Of a stretch of 64,000 nt of DNA, positions 25,250 to 34,601 are shown piece by piece. Position 1 is the stretch's first letter. The number at the start of each line of letters is the position of its first letter. Source of the DNA: Bacillus sp. SG-1 (GTDB lineage: Bacteria; Bacillota; Bacilli; Bacillales; Bacillaceae_B). A program made the translations under genes and the position numbers. The stretch lies in NCBI RefSeq assembly GCF_000181495.1, contig NZ_ABCF01000007.1, positions 1 to 64,000 of the forward strand, written 5' to 3'. The notes under the pieces are model-generated. The model saw nothing but the letters and a program-made list of their open reading frames with translations. It ran no database searches and was not told where the DNA came from.

Positions 25250-25272
25250 AAAAAGACGCAGGTTCCTGCGCC
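25250..25272 (-). terminator. Partial terminator between liaH and liaF
   Basis: Minus strand GCGCAGG-AA-CCTGCGT followed by T5. Its position after liaIH fits the known pattern in which liaIH is made at much higher level than liaFSR by read-through. Confidence 0.75.
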
Positions 25273-25294
25273 TTCTTAGAATACCATGATTTCA

Positions 25295-25945
25295 CTATGA
25301 AATAGAATGGGTTTCGTCGTTTTTCATATCCTTTTCCAGCTGGGCGATCCGGCCGTCTAAACTGTTTCGGTAATAGGAAGTATTCATACCGTGCTCAAGG
25401 CGTTCAAGATATGCTTCCATTTCTTCAAATCTGGAGAATGATTTGTCTGAATATCCCTCAGAGGCTTCAAGGACTTTACTCATCCGATGGTTGGCCCTTG
25501 CGATATTTTCACGGCCCATCAATTCCATGCGTTTGATATACATATCTTTCAATTTATGGTTCATCTCTTCATATTTTTTCTCTAAGTCTGCCAGACCGCT
25601 TCCCGCTTCATTCAAAGAGTTTTGGATTCTGACAGCTCTCTCGGCAAAGTGTTCATGTTCACTGATCGCGAACTCATACAGCTCCGTTTCACCGGCCTTG
25701 GAAGCAATATCTGCCTGATGCTTTCTTTTATCTGCAAGCATCTGAGTCTCTGCATATTTTTTTGTGAATTCTTGTTTTAAGAGATATTGGCGTTCAATCA
25801 GCTTCCTTACTTTTTCCACCTCTGCTTCGCATTGGCGCAAATATCGGTTAAGCATACCAATAGGATTCTTCATTTCCTTTTGATCAAGCATTTCATGAAA
25901 GTCTGAAGTGATCGAGTCTTTTAATCTGTTAAATAAGTTTGCCAT
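25295..25945 (-). CDS. liaH: PspA/IM30-family protein LiaH
   Basis: 216-residue phage-shock-protein A homologue; forms membrane-protecting oligomers under envelope stress. Almost entirely helical with long coiled coils (residues ~25-180) and the PspA-type N-terminus FNRLKDSITSDFHEMLDQKEMKNPIGML. AAGGAGAG precedes the ATG. Second gene of the lia operon, after liaI. If LiaR cannot bind DNA, induction of this gene would be lost. Confidence 0.92.
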   Translation of the reverse strand: MANLFNRLKDSITSDFHEMLDQKEMKNPIGMLNRYLRQCEAEVEKVRKLIERQYLLKQEFTKKYAETQMLADKRKHQADIASKAGETELYEFAISEHEHFAERAVRIQNSLNEAGSGLADLEKKYEEMNHKLKDMYIKRMELMGRENIARANHRMSKVLEASEGYSDKSFSRFEEMEAYLERLEHGMNTSYYRNSLDGRIAQLEKDMKNDETHSIS

Positions 25946-26073
25946 TAATAATCTCTCCTTGTTTTTTAAATTTTTTTCTCTGTCAGAAAATGCTGGACAT
26001 CACTTCCTGACGCTTTGCTTTGCTATTCCAAGAATCGGACCATCTTGGGTCCGCATATAATTCCGTACCCTGC

Positions 26074-26418
26074 TTAGTTATTTTTCAGGTTTGCCCATTC
26101 TTTTTCAAAGTTCGTGAAGGGGTCATCACTTTCCATAATTTCCGGCTTTTCTTCCTTCCATTTCTTAATGACGACATACAGCAGATAAATCGCTGCAAGG
26201 CCAATGATTGCCGGGAAGTTTGACGCTGAAGCAGTGAGAGCCGCCAGTCCGACGACAGCCCAGATAATTTTTGCAAAAGTCGACTCTGTCTTCACAAACT
26301 GTTTGATTGAAAAGTAAAGAATCATCAGGCTGATGGCGAGGCCGATCATCGACCCCATATTAGCCAAAAGCACAATCGCTGAAATCCCCCCTAAAACCAA
26401 TAAACCAAACTTTTTCAT
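26074..26418 (-). CDS. liaI: LiaI-like small membrane protein
   Basis: 114 residues with three hydrophobic segments (6-22, 24-41 and about 53-83) and a hydrophilic acidic tail (EIMESDDPFTNFEKEW). AGGAGGAAG precedes the ATG. Position directly before liaH matches LiaI, the membrane anchor of LiaH in B. subtilis; similarity is mostly positional and topological. Confidence 0.8.
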   Translation of the reverse strand: MKKFGLLVLGGISAIVLLANMGSMIGLAISLMILYFSIKQFVKTESTFAKIIWAVVGLAALTASASNFPAIIGLAAIYLLYVVIKKWKEEKPEIMESDDPFTNFEKEWANLKNN

Positions 26419-26704
26419 ATTTCTTCCTCCTAATAGCTGATTACCCAGCCGATTTCGAAAGAGTTTCTCTTCCGTTTCATGTCTCTATCGTACCTTGCAG
26501 GAGCATTTTTCATAACGAGCCTGAGCTTTATTTTCTACTAAGACTTGAGGCGTAGTTAAGGCAGGCCCTCCCTCATGAGTTACGTTTTGGCCAGTCATTG
26601 GAAAGGGTTATTGCCGTGCCGACTGTTTCATCAATGCATATACTGTCGTATTGATGTTTGTTAATTGTCCAATAAGGCCGCTATTAATGGATAGGAGGAG
26701 CACG
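26419..26704. promoter_or_regulatory. Divergent control region between liaI and the amidase gene
   Basis: 286 bases with no gene. It must hold the LiaR-responsive liaI promoter (minus) and the amidase promoter (plus), but I cannot pick convincing -35/-10 pairs by eye. Confidence 0.4.
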
Positions 26705-27748
26705 ATGAAATATAAGATCACCCGTGATTATATCGATTTGGGAAATTCTCGTTCAGGAGAGACTTTAGGGGATGTCCAATTTATTGTGAGCCACGATACT
26801 GGCAACCCAGGATCGACTGCTTATGGCAACCGCAACTATTTTGCCAATTCAGATCCGGCTGCTTCTGCGCATACCTTTATTGATGACCAATATATTCTGG
26901 AGATTATTCCATTAAGCGAGAAAGCCTGGCATGTCCGTTATAATACCGGGACGGATAACAGGCTTTTCGGAGCCGACGCGAACGACCATGCCATCGGGGT
27001 TGAACTGTGTTGGGGAGGCAATATTAATTTCACTCAGGCCTATGACCGGTATGTGTGGTACCACGCTTATTTGATCGATAAATATGGGGTGAATCCGCGG
27101 GAGGATATCGTAGCCCATAGCACCCTTGATCCTTCAAGAAGAACCGATCCACAGAATGCCCTCAATAGATACGGCATCTCTTGGGAAGAATTTTTAGAAG
27201 ATGTCAATAATGCCTACCGAACGTATTTTACAAACGAGGAAACATCCCAGCCGGCTGCCCGGGGAGGCTCCCTTTCCCTTCCTCTTGGTGAAGGAGATCA
27301 AGGAGCGCTTGTCAGGGAAATCCAAACCAAACTGGTCAAGGCTGGATTCTCCTTGCCCCGATATGGTGCTGACGGTATCTTTGGGCAGGAAACAGAAATG
27401 GCCGTCATGAGGTTTCAACGGAAGTACGGGTTAAGGGTGGATGGTCTGGTCGGAATGCAAACACTGGGTAAGCTGAATGAGGTGCTGACCAACAGCCGGC
27501 CTGTGAATGAATTTCCTCTTCCGGGGGGGATTTTGCAGGAGGGGGACGAAGGTAATGGTGTCCGGCAGCTTCAAAGAGCACTGAAACAAATCAACTTTGA
27601 CCCTGGAGAAATCGATGGTATTTTCGGACCCAAAACTATGGATGCCATCAGGAGGTTCCAAGAAACATATGCCGAGCTAAAGAACGATGGCATTTACGGA
27701 CCTAATACCCGCAAGTATATCTTGATGGAGCTCGAGGAACAGTCTTGA
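26705..27748 (+). CDS. N-acetylmuramoyl-L-alanine amidase with two peptidoglycan-binding domains
   Basis: 347 residues: an Amidase_2 domain (1 to ~165) with zinc ligands H30, H138 and D148 and the conserved E100 region (IGVELCWGG), then two PG_binding_1 repeats (about 195-262 and 275-345; each with DGIFG and AVMRFQ or AIRRFQ). It cuts the MurNAc-L-Ala bond. There is no signal peptide, as in phage endolysins such as XlyA, yet no phage genes surround it. Start is ATG 26705 after GGAGGAG. It is divergent from the lia envelope-stress operon. Confidence 0.9.
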   Translation: MKYKITRDYIDLGNSRSGETLGDVQFIVSHDTGNPGSTAYGNRNYFANSDPAASAHTFIDDQYILEIIPLSEKAWHVRYNTGTDNRLFGADANDHAIGVELCWGGNINFTQAYDRYVWYHAYLIDKYGVNPREDIVAHSTLDPSRRTDPQNALNRYGISWEEFLEDVNNAYRTYFTNEETSQPAARGGSLSLPLGEGDQGALVREIQTKLVKAGFSLPRYGADGIFGQETEMAVMRFQRKYGLRVDGLVGMQTLGKLNEVLTNSRPVNEFPLPGGILQEGDEGNGVRQLQRALKQINFDPGEIDGIFGPKTMDAIRRFQETYAELKNDGIYGPNTRKYILMELEEQS

Positions 27749-27752
27749 GGTA

Positions 27753-27789
27753 AAAAGAGACTGAGGGTTGGACCCTCAGTCTCTTTTTT
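27753..27789 (+). terminator. Terminator of the amidase gene
   Basis: AGAGACTGAGGGT-TGG-ACCCTCAGTCTCT with T6 after it. Confidence 0.95.
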
Positions 27790-27862
27790 GTTCTATCAAC
27801 GATTGCTCATTTAATCGGATTTTCCTTGTCAGTCGGTTTCTCGGTTCCAGTGGGAAACTCAC

Positions 27863-27893
27863 AAAAACCCGGTCTGCCACCGCAGACCGGGTT
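27863..27893 (-). terminator. Terminator of pepF
   Basis: AACCCGGTCTG / CAGACCGGGTT with a minus-strand T5 tract. Confidence 0.9.
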
Positions 27894-27900
27894 CTCAAAT

Positions 27901-29673
27901 TTATTCTGTAAGGCTCAAAAACTCTTCTACATCATTGATGCAAAGTGCGATTCCTTTTTCCCAGAATGCTTCTTTTGTGATATCTTCGCCCAGATGTTTC
28001 ATCGCAAGTTCTTCTACGGACATGACAGCTGTGTCCCTCAGAAGCGCCATGTACTTCTCTTCATAGTTCTCATCTGCTTCCAATGCTTTGGCGTAGATGC
28101 TTAGCGAGAACAGATAACCGAATGTGTACGGGAAGTTATAGAACGGCACACCGGAAATATAGAAGTGCAGCTTGGAAGCCCAGAAATGAGGGTGCGCTTC
28201 ATCAAGTGCTCCGGCATAGGCTTCTTTTTGGGCTTCAGTCATAAGCTCGTTCAGCCTTTCAACTGCTACCAAACCGTTTTTACGCTCTTCATAGAAGCGT
28301 GTTTCGAACAGGAATCTTGCATGGATGTTCATGAAGAACGCCACGCTTCTTTGCAATTTATCTTCCACAAGCGCAATTTTTTCTTCTTTGGTTTGAGCTT
28401 CTTTCACTGCTGCATCAGCAACGATCATTTCCGCGAATGTCGACGCGGTTTCCGCTACGTTCATGGCATAATTTCTGTTCAATGTATGCATTGGCCTTAA
28501 CGCATACGAATGGAATGCGTGGCCAAGTTCATGTGCCAATGTGGCTACGTTGGACATGCTTCCTGAATACGTCATGAAAATACGTGACTGTTCACTTAAT
28601 GGAAAAGAGGTACAGAATCCGCCGGGTCTTTTTCCGGCACGGTCTTCGGCTTCAATCCATCTGTCTTCGAACGCCTTTTGGGCGAATTCAGCCATTTCAT
28701 TTCCAAACCGCGCGAAGTGTTTCAGGATGAAATCTGCTCCCTCATTGTAGGACATTGTGGAATTCGATTCAGCAACCGGAGCGTCCATGTTGTACCAGTC
28801 CATTTTTTCCTTGCCCAGCATTTTCGCTTTTTTGTCGAGATAATTCACGAAAGGAGCTTTATTTTTGGATATCGCTCCCCACATTGCTTCAAGTGTCTCT
28901 TTCTTCATACGGTTGTATTCAAGCGGTTCTTTAAGCACTTCATCCCAGCCGCGTTTTTTATAGACATTAAGCCGGAATCCGGCAAGGTGATTCAATGTTT
29001 TTGCAAACAATTCTTCCTTTTCCGTCCATGCTTTCTCAAGACTGTCAAAGATTTCTTTTCTTACTTTTTCGTCCGGGTGGGAGCTGAGATTGTTTGCCTG
29101 CCCGATTGAAAGTGTCTCACCGTTATAAGGGATTTCCATGCTGCCGACTATCGTATCATACATCTGACCCCAGCCATGATAACCATCGATTGAAAGTGAC
29201 TGGATGAGCGCTTCTTCTTCGCTCGATAGTTTATCTTTTGCTTTCTCACGCCATTCGTTCAAGACAAATGTCAGTTCCGCAAGAGCATCTGTCTGGAGCA
29301 GGTCCGCCCAGACATTTTCAGGAGTTTCTGATAGTTTTTGCTGAAAGCTGTTGAATGCCACTTGAAAGTCAGCACTTGCCGTTGTCAGCTCACCGCGAAG
29401 TGCATCAGCCTTTCTATCCTTCATATTCTGCGCTTCCAAGCAACCGATGAAAGCACCTGCCTGGCGAAGATACAGCATAATCTCTTTCGCTTCCTCAATC
29501 AGATTCGCTACCTGAATGCTGTCTTCTATAGATTGCGGGGCTTGAAACGTTTTCTCTTTCTTAGCAAACTCCGCTTTTTTCTTGTCTAATGTATCCAAGT
29601 GCTCCCTTAGTTGAGGTGAACTGCTTCCTCCTTCAAAAAATACATCTAAATCCCAAACGTCTGAGTAAGTCAT
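27901..29673 (-). CDS. pepF: Oligoendopeptidase F (M3 family metallopeptidase)
   Basis: Cytosolic zinc peptidase that degrades short peptides. 590 residues; the zinc site is H381-E382-L-G-H385 in ATLAHELGHAFHSYALR, with the downstream Glu in NVAETASTFAEM as third ligand. N-terminal helical pepF/M3 domain precedes it. The protein is of the M3B subfamily close to B. subtilis YjbG/PepF-like proteins. GGGGAGA precedes the ATG. Monocistronic. Confidence 0.94.
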   Translation of the reverse strand: MTYSDVWDLDVFFEGGSSSPQLREHLDTLDKKKAEFAKKEKTFQAPQSIEDSIQVANLIEEAKEIMLYLRQAGAFIGCLEAQNMKDRKADALRGELTTASADFQVAFNSFQQKLSETPENVWADLLQTDALAELTFVLNEWREKAKDKLSSEEEALIQSLSIDGYHGWGQMYDTIVGSMEIPYNGETLSIGQANNLSSHPDEKVRKEIFDSLEKAWTEKEELFAKTLNHLAGFRLNVYKKRGWDEVLKEPLEYNRMKKETLEAMWGAISKNKAPFVNYLDKKAKMLGKEKMDWYNMDAPVAESNSTMSYNEGADFILKHFARFGNEMAEFAQKAFEDRWIEAEDRAGKRPGGFCTSFPLSEQSRIFMTYSGSMSNVATLAHELGHAFHSYALRPMHTLNRNYAMNVAETASTFAEMIVADAAVKEAQTKEEKIALVEDKLQRSVAFFMNIHARFLFETRFYEERKNGLVAVERLNELMTEAQKEAYAGALDEAHPHFWASKLHFYISGVPFYNFPYTFGYLFSLSIYAKALEADENYEEKYMALLRDTAVMSVEELAMKHLGEDITKEAFWEKGIALCINDVEEFLSLTE

Positions 29674-30040
29674 TATGAAATCTCCCCTTCTAAATATGTA
29701 TTTCTTTTTCTATGTATAGAAACAGTTTACCATTTTCCGATTATTCTTGCTTTTGTTTTTTTAAAAACGCTGTTTTCGTATATATTGTTGCTCTCGGAAA
29801 AATCCAAAGAGCAGGATTTTTCCCTTGGAGACAAAGGCCTTTTTCTATGAACAAGGTGAATTAGCTCTTTTCTTCCTTGTTTATCAGGCTATTTCTGGTT
29901 AATTAAGTAGATAGTTTTTAAAGTTTGTAATAAATAGCAACAAAGTTTACGAAAAGAGCCTTTTAAAAGGACTAAATTGTTTTCTTAAATCTGTCAGTGG
30001 AATAGATAAGAGCACACTAAATCTATTGGGAGGCCATTTT
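29674..30040. other. Divergent intergenic region between pepF and the TspO-like gene
   Basis: 367 bases without a gene. It holds a perfect hairpin, GGAAAAATCC (29796-29805) with GGATTTTTCC (29814-29823), that has no T-run on either side. No clear promoter pair. Confidence 0.4.
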
Positions 30041-30757
30041 ATGATGAGACTATTACTTAACATTTCTGCATACATCCTTGTCATTGTCGTCAATATGTTA
30101 GCTGTCACCCTTCCTTTGAATGGACAATCGACAGGTGAAATTTCCAACCGACTTGACGTTTTTTTCACCCCTGCCGGCTATGTGTTTTCCATTTGGAGTT
30201 TGATCTACCTTCTACTTGGCATATGGGTAATTAGACAGCTCACAAAAAAACATCGGTTTTCGGATTATTACCGAATAATCAGCCCTTATTTTATTGTAAC
30301 CTGCCTGCTGAATTCCACCTGGATTTTCATGTGGCACTATAACTTTTTTGCACTTTCAGTCGTTATGATGACCGGACTGCTGCTTACCTTGATCATAACT
30401 TACAGAAAAGCAAAGAGATTGGGTAGAGGGTTCTTTGACCTCCTGCCTTTTTCCGTATATCTGGGCTGGATCAGCGTCGCCACCATAGCAAATATCAGCT
30501 ATTACCTCACGTATATAGAATGGAACGGACTTGGTACAGGGTGTAGCGTTTTCCTTCTTATTGTTTCGTTGTCACTCGCTGTTTACTTCAGGATTAAGCA
30601 ACATGATTGGGTATATGCGCTCGTATTTGTATGGGCGATTTTCGGCATTGGGGTCAATAATCAAGGTGAACATCCTATCTTGTCAGCTCTAAGCTTTTCG
30701 GTTGCTGCGGTTATTCTATTAACTGTCATTTTTTACAGACCGGTAAAACATAATTAA
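30041..30757 (+). CDS. TspO/MBR-family tryptophan-rich sensory protein
   Basis: 238 residues, larger than the ~155-residue core TspO, with about seven hydrophobic segments. Typical features: TPAGYVFSIWSLIYLLLGIWV (about residues 44-64) and the aromatic stretch NSTWIFMWHYNFFALS. TspO proteins bind porphyrins and related ligands in the membrane. GGGAGG stands 7 bases before the ATG at 30041. A small spore-protein-like gene follows within 40 bases. Confidence 0.82.
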   Translation: MMRLLLNISAYILVIVVNMLAVTLPLNGQSTGEISNRLDVFFTPAGYVFSIWSLIYLLLGIWVIRQLTKKHRFSDYYRIISPYFIVTCLLNSTWIFMWHYNFFALSVVMMTGLLLTLIITYRKAKRLGRGFFDLLPFSVYLGWISVATIANISYYLTYIEWNGLGTGCSVFLLIVSLSLAVYFRIKQHDWVYALVFVWAIFGIGVNNQGEHPILSALSFSVAAVILLTVIFYRPVKHN

Positions 30758-30794
30758 GGCTCTGCAGCACAAAATAGGATTGGGAGGTGCTTTT

Positions 30795-30932
30795 ATGAAA
30801 GAGACAACAGGAAAGAAATTCACGTCAGCAGGAACCGACATTGAAGAAGTAAAAAGACGAAATGCACAGGCAGGTCTATCCTACAATGAAGTGAAGCAGC
30901 TTCTGGCCGAAAGAATGGCACAGAGAAAATAG
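30795..30932 (+). CDS. Gamma-type small acid-soluble spore protein-like
   Basis: 45 residues, lysine/glutamate rich. The segment FTSAGTDIEEVKRRNAQAG resembles the TDxxxVRxQNxxA repeat of gamma-type SASPs such as SspE, and a helical tail (SYNEVKQLLAERMAQRK) follows. GGGAGGTG precedes the ATG and a terminator follows. In this family the protein is an amino-acid store of spores. Assigned by motif only. Confidence 0.65.
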   Translation: MKETTGKKFTSAGTDIEEVKRRNAQAGLSYNEVKQLLAERMAQRK

Positions 30933-30942
30933 TATCCAAAAG

Positions 30943-30981
30943 AAGAAGCCCCTACGGAAGGTTCCGAAAGGGCTTCTTTTC
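30943..30981. terminator. Terminator after the spore-protein-like gene
   Basis: GAAGCCC...GGA/TCC...GGGCTTC with T4 on the right; with its weaker left arm (TTCTTTT on the minus strand) it can also serve the antiporter gene. Confidence 0.8.
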
Positions 30982-32859
30982 TTATTCATCCTTTGCTTCG
31001 TCTTTATTCTTTTTCGCCGGTTTTTCTCGCTGTTCCACAAGTTTTTCCTGAATCTTATTGAACTCCTTGCATGGCTGGGTCAGGCTGACAACGATGTCTC
31101 CCGCCTCTGCCTTAGCCGAACCATCGGGGGAAAAAAACTCCATTTTACCGGATGGTTTCAATACAAAGAGAAGGATTGTGTGCTCTTCTCTTTCATACAG
31201 ATATTCTTCAAATGAGTATTTCTCGGTTATATTGGTTCTCCTGATGATATCTCCACGCTCTACACGCTTGTTCAGTTCATCCCAGGTTGCGTCCTCCTGA
31301 AACAGGATTCTGCCGCCCAGTGTGTGGACAAGATCTTCGATATCATCGCTTCTTTTCCCTTTCAAGGTCAGCTGAAAAAGATTATTCCTCCCGATTGAAG
31401 GGACAAAAGTCGTACAGACCAGCGCATTATAGGAGTCGACTTCAGTCGTTGCAAGCAAGTACTCATACGGCGTTAGATCCATATGGTAGTCAGTTTGTTC
31501 TGACAGAATCTCCCCTTTGTAGAAAGGGACTCCGGCCTTTCTTGCAGAGAACAGCCTTTTCCAGGATGAATCGGCAACCATTACCGGGGTTTTAAGATCC
31601 ATAAAGGTTTTTGCCAGTTCAGTAGAGAAACTGCTTCCGCCTATGATTAACACTCCCGGCCTTTCATTGATGGCAAGATCCAGCTTTTTCGCCAGCCATC
31701 CGATTGAAAACCCATGGACGGTCACGGTTCCAAACACCAGCGCAAATGTTACCGATGTCAGTATTGCTGCATCTTCAAACCCGTTATCCAGAAGAATGGA
31801 AGCAAAATAACTTGAAACCGTGAGTGCCACTATCCCCCTTGGAGCAATCCAGCCGACCAGGGTTTTTTCCTGCCAGGAGAGATCTGTTCCTATCATAGAA
31901 AGGAAAATGGATAATGGGCGGACTACGAAAAGCATCAACAGCACAAACCCGATGATCTTCCAATTAAAAATTTCAATCAACGTTTCAAGTGACAGAGATG
32001 CGGTCAGCATGACAAAAATGGTAGATATCAACAGCACTGAAATATTTTCCTTAAAATGGCGCATATCATCTATTGAAGAAATATGCATATTTGCCAGGGT
32101 CATTCCCATTGCTGTCACGGCAAGAAGTCCGGTCTCATGAGTGATTTCATCCGAAATGGTAAAACAGGCAAGAACTACAACGAACACGACAGGAGACTTC
32201 AAGAACTCGGGGACATGACCTTTTTCAAACATCCAGCCGATGCCCCTGCCGCAAAGCCATCCGAAAACGACGGCAAAAAACGAAGCCAGGAAGAACATTA
32301 CGAGCGTATTGGATGCCCCTTCTTCTGAAGTTAAAAATAAAATGATTTCAAAAGCAAAAACCGCCAAAAGTGCTCCAAATGGATCGACGATAATACCTTC
32401 CCACTTTAGTATGGCTGCCGGCCGCGGCTTCAGTTTTGCCTGCCTTAGGAGCGGCAGGATGACGGTTGGACCAGTCACGATGAATAATCCTCCGATGACA
32501 AACGACACAGCCCAGGAAAGTCCGGCTACATAATGGGCCCCCAACGATCCGAGAATCCAGGCAAGGAAAGCACCGATAGTGACAATCCTGAACACGGGCC
32601 TGCCTAATCCTTTCACTTCACGGAAATCCAGGTTTAGGCTTCCTTCGAATAATATGATAGCTACCGCCATAGAGATAATAGGCTTAAATAAATCACCAAA
32701 TTCTTCTTGCGGATGGATGATCCCCAAGAATGGACCTGCCAGGAGCCCGGCAATGGACATGATAACGATTGCCGGCAGCCTGAAGCGCCACGCTGCCCAC
32801 TGTGACAGGATTCCCAGCAGCCCGATCAGCATTAAGTTGAATAATATGGAATGAAACAT
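30982..32859 (-). CDS. Cation:proton antiporter (CPA1/NhaP type) with C-terminal RCK-like domains
   Basis: 625 residues: about 12 membrane helices (1 to ~395) of the Na+/H+ exchanger fold, with GPTVILPLLRQAKLKPRPAA near residue 130, the conserved Asp in IIVDPFGALLA and ISDEITHETGLLA. A soluble part follows, with a TrkA-N-like nucleotide-binding segment (GVLIIGGSSFSTELAKTF, ~400-417) and a TrkA-C-like end. That suggests a Na+ or K+ antiporter gated by nucleotide. The tail is highly charged (EKPAKKNKDEAKDE). AAAAGGAGAG precedes the ATG. Confidence 0.87.
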   Translation of the reverse strand: MFHSILFNLMLIGLLGILSQWAAWRFRLPAIVIMSIAGLLAGPFLGIIHPQEEFGDLFKPIISMAVAIILFEGSLNLDFREVKGLGRPVFRIVTIGAFLAWILGSLGAHYVAGLSWAVSFVIGGLFIVTGPTVILPLLRQAKLKPRPAAILKWEGIIVDPFGALLAVFAFEIILFLTSEEGASNTLVMFFLASFFAVVFGWLCGRGIGWMFEKGHVPEFLKSPVVFVVVLACFTISDEITHETGLLAVTAMGMTLANMHISSIDDMRHFKENISVLLISTIFVMLTASLSLETLIEIFNWKIIGFVLLMLFVVRPLSIFLSMIGTDLSWQEKTLVGWIAPRGIVALTVSSYFASILLDNGFEDAAILTSVTFALVFGTVTVHGFSIGWLAKKLDLAINERPGVLIIGGSSFSTELAKTFMDLKTPVMVADSSWKRLFSARKAGVPFYKGEILSEQTDYHMDLTPYEYLLATTEVDSYNALVCTTFVPSIGRNNLFQLTLKGKRSDDIEDLVHTLGGRILFQEDATWDELNKRVERGDIIRRTNITEKYSFEEYLYEREEHTILLFVLKPSGKMEFFSPDGSAKAEAGDIVVSLTQPCKEFNKIQEKLVEQREKPAKKNKDEAKDE

Positions 32860-32966
32860 TAGTCTCTCCTTTTAAAAGGATTCATATTGTAAATCTATTC
32901 TATCCTTCAGTATAGTGCATGTAAATTCGTGTGCCATTCACAATGTTCTTGTGGTTTAACCTGACT

Positions 32967-34289
32967 TTATATCCTGACAGTATGTTTAAACCAAAAGGTC
33001 AATCCAAGACGGCTGCAAACAGTATTGTAATGGAGCAGGGTGAGCAATACCGCCCCTGTGTTCATCCCTATGAGTACACCCGCCATACCGAACTGCGGCA
33101 TCGATCCAAGAAAATAAATGATGGAAAAAGAAACGGTGGTCGCCCATATAGTATGATACAAAGCGTCCTTTATCAGTCCAAATCCTATCATAAAAGCCTG
33201 CAGCGGCATCACAAAGAAATGGAAGAAAAAATAGGGCCAGAGCAATTTCAGGTAATACGCAGCCGAGGTTGAATGAAAAAATAGATTCGTCAGTTCTTCC
33301 CCCAAAAAATAAAAAACCAATACAGCCGGGGTCCCATAGCCCAAAGTAATCCAAATAACTTGCTTGAGTATTGAATGTATACCTTTAATATCCCCCTTTG
33401 AAACCTTTTCTGACACAATTGGAATCAGGGCGACCAATAGGGAATGAGCGATAAATGCAGGGAAAAACCCGATCGTCAACGCCACTCCCGCCATCACTCC
33501 GAAGTGCTCGGTTGCAGATAGCTCGGTCATACCTGAATGAAGCAGGGCCGCTTTTATCAAGAATGGTTGAATGGCATGGGAAACAGCATGAAAGATCCTC
33601 AGAATGGTCGTAGGAAACGAAACAGATAATAATGCCCTGCCTACTTCCCTCTTATCCGCAGTGTCTGAGGAAGTATATTTGATTTTCCTTACAGATAACA
33701 CATAGGCTTGCATGAAGTAAAGGAAGACAACACCCTCACTGCCGATGAGTGTACAAAGAGCAATGATGATGGCGATATTGGTGTCGAAGGAGAACAACTG
33801 ATAAACCACAACCAATAGAATAAGCTGAGCAACCTTTCTTAAGAAATTGGCAGCCGCGATTTTCCCCATTTGATGAACACCCATAAAATATCCCCGGGCT
33901 ATCGAAGAAAAGGAAATGATCGGGATCAGCAACAGCGTAAGCCAGCGTATGCTCGGATGGTATTCTGACAAAAAAGGGAATACTGAATAAATCAAAGCAG
34001 CCGCTATCAAGAATATACAGGCGAAAATAATCGTCAGTCTCCACACCTGGGAAAGAATATTCCGATGATAGACTACATCCTTTTCCGCGATGAACTTTGA
34101 AAGCGAAACCGGCAGCTCCAGACTCGCAATAATGGCAATCAAAAAAATGGATGGAAGAATCGACATATAGATCCCCATGCCGTGTTCCCCCAGCTCTCTT
34201 GCCAGAATCATATTGATGACGAACTCCAAGCACTCCCCAAAGAATGCCGTAATTATCAAAAAGGATATTCCCCGTATAAATAATTTCAT
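32967..34289 (-). CDS. SpoVB/MurJ-like polysaccharide flippase (MOP superfamily)
   Basis: 440-residue membrane protein with 12-14 helices. The N-terminus FIRGISFLIITAFFGECLEFVINMILARELGEHGMG is typical of the SpoVB/PST group, which flip lipid-linked cell-wall precursors. SpoVB itself acts in spore cortex synthesis; several paralogues exist in bacilli, so the exact role is open. I chose the ATG at 34289 (GGAGG 9 bases before), giving the canonical start, over the upstream in-frame start at 34313. Confidence 0.83.
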   Translation of the reverse strand: MKLFIRGISFLIITAFFGECLEFVINMILARELGEHGMGIYMSILPSIFLIAIIASLELPVSLSKFIAEKDVVYHRNILSQVWRLTIIFACIFLIAAALIYSVFPFLSEYHPSIRWLTLLLIPIISFSSIARGYFMGVHQMGKIAAANFLRKVAQLILLVVVYQLFSFDTNIAIIIALCTLIGSEGVVFLYFMQAYVLSVRKIKYTSSDTADKREVGRALLSVSFPTTILRIFHAVSHAIQPFLIKAALLHSGMTELSATEHFGVMAGVALTIGFFPAFIAHSLLVALIPIVSEKVSKGDIKGIHSILKQVIWITLGYGTPAVLVFYFLGEELTNLFFHSTSAAYYLKLLWPYFFFHFFVMPLQAFMIGFGLIKDALYHTIWATTVSFSIIYFLGSMPQFGMAGVLIGMNTGAVLLTLLHYNTVCSRLGLTFWFKHTVRI

Positions 34290-34400
34290 ATTCCAACCTC
34301 CGAATAAGTACATGCCCTATCTTATGATGAAGGATTGTTGTTTAGGATTTTTTTATTCACAAATACTGGTTCTTCAGCATGGGGATTCCAAGCCTGCAGG

Positions 34401-34538
34401 TTACTCATCTTCAGTTTTATTGAGATAAAGTCTAGTTTGCTTGAGTTTCTTTTCGTCTCCACCCACTTTTTTATGATTTTGGCCGCTTGCCCTCTTTTCA
34501 GCACAGTATCCCTCACATTTTTGATTTTCTTGGCCCAT
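34401..34538 (-). CDS. Small basic cysteine-containing protein, hypothetical
   Basis: 45 residues from ATG 34538 (GAAGGGGT before it) to 34401; very hydrophilic, with MGQENQKCEGYCAEKRASGQ at the start and a charged lysine-rich remainder. It follows the terminator of the RND pump gene. No family recognised; a spore-associated small protein is possible but unsupported. Confidence 0.45.
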   Translation of the reverse strand: MGQENQKCEGYCAEKRASGQNHKKVGGDEKKLKQTRLYLNKTEDE

Positions 34539-34556
34539 TTTAACCCCTTCCCGAAA

Positions 34557-34589
34557 TAAAAAACGGGTCTCCACTTGGAGACCCGTTTT
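34557..34589 (-). terminator. Terminator of the RND pump gene
   Basis: AAACGGGTCTCC / GGAGACCCGTTT with a minus-strand T6 tract. Confidence 0.92.
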
Positions 34590-34601
34590 AGTGTTAATCA
34601 A

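Noticed and set aside
26705-27748. Prophage
   Set aside because: Only the amidase looks phage-like; neighbours are ordinary chromosomal genes.
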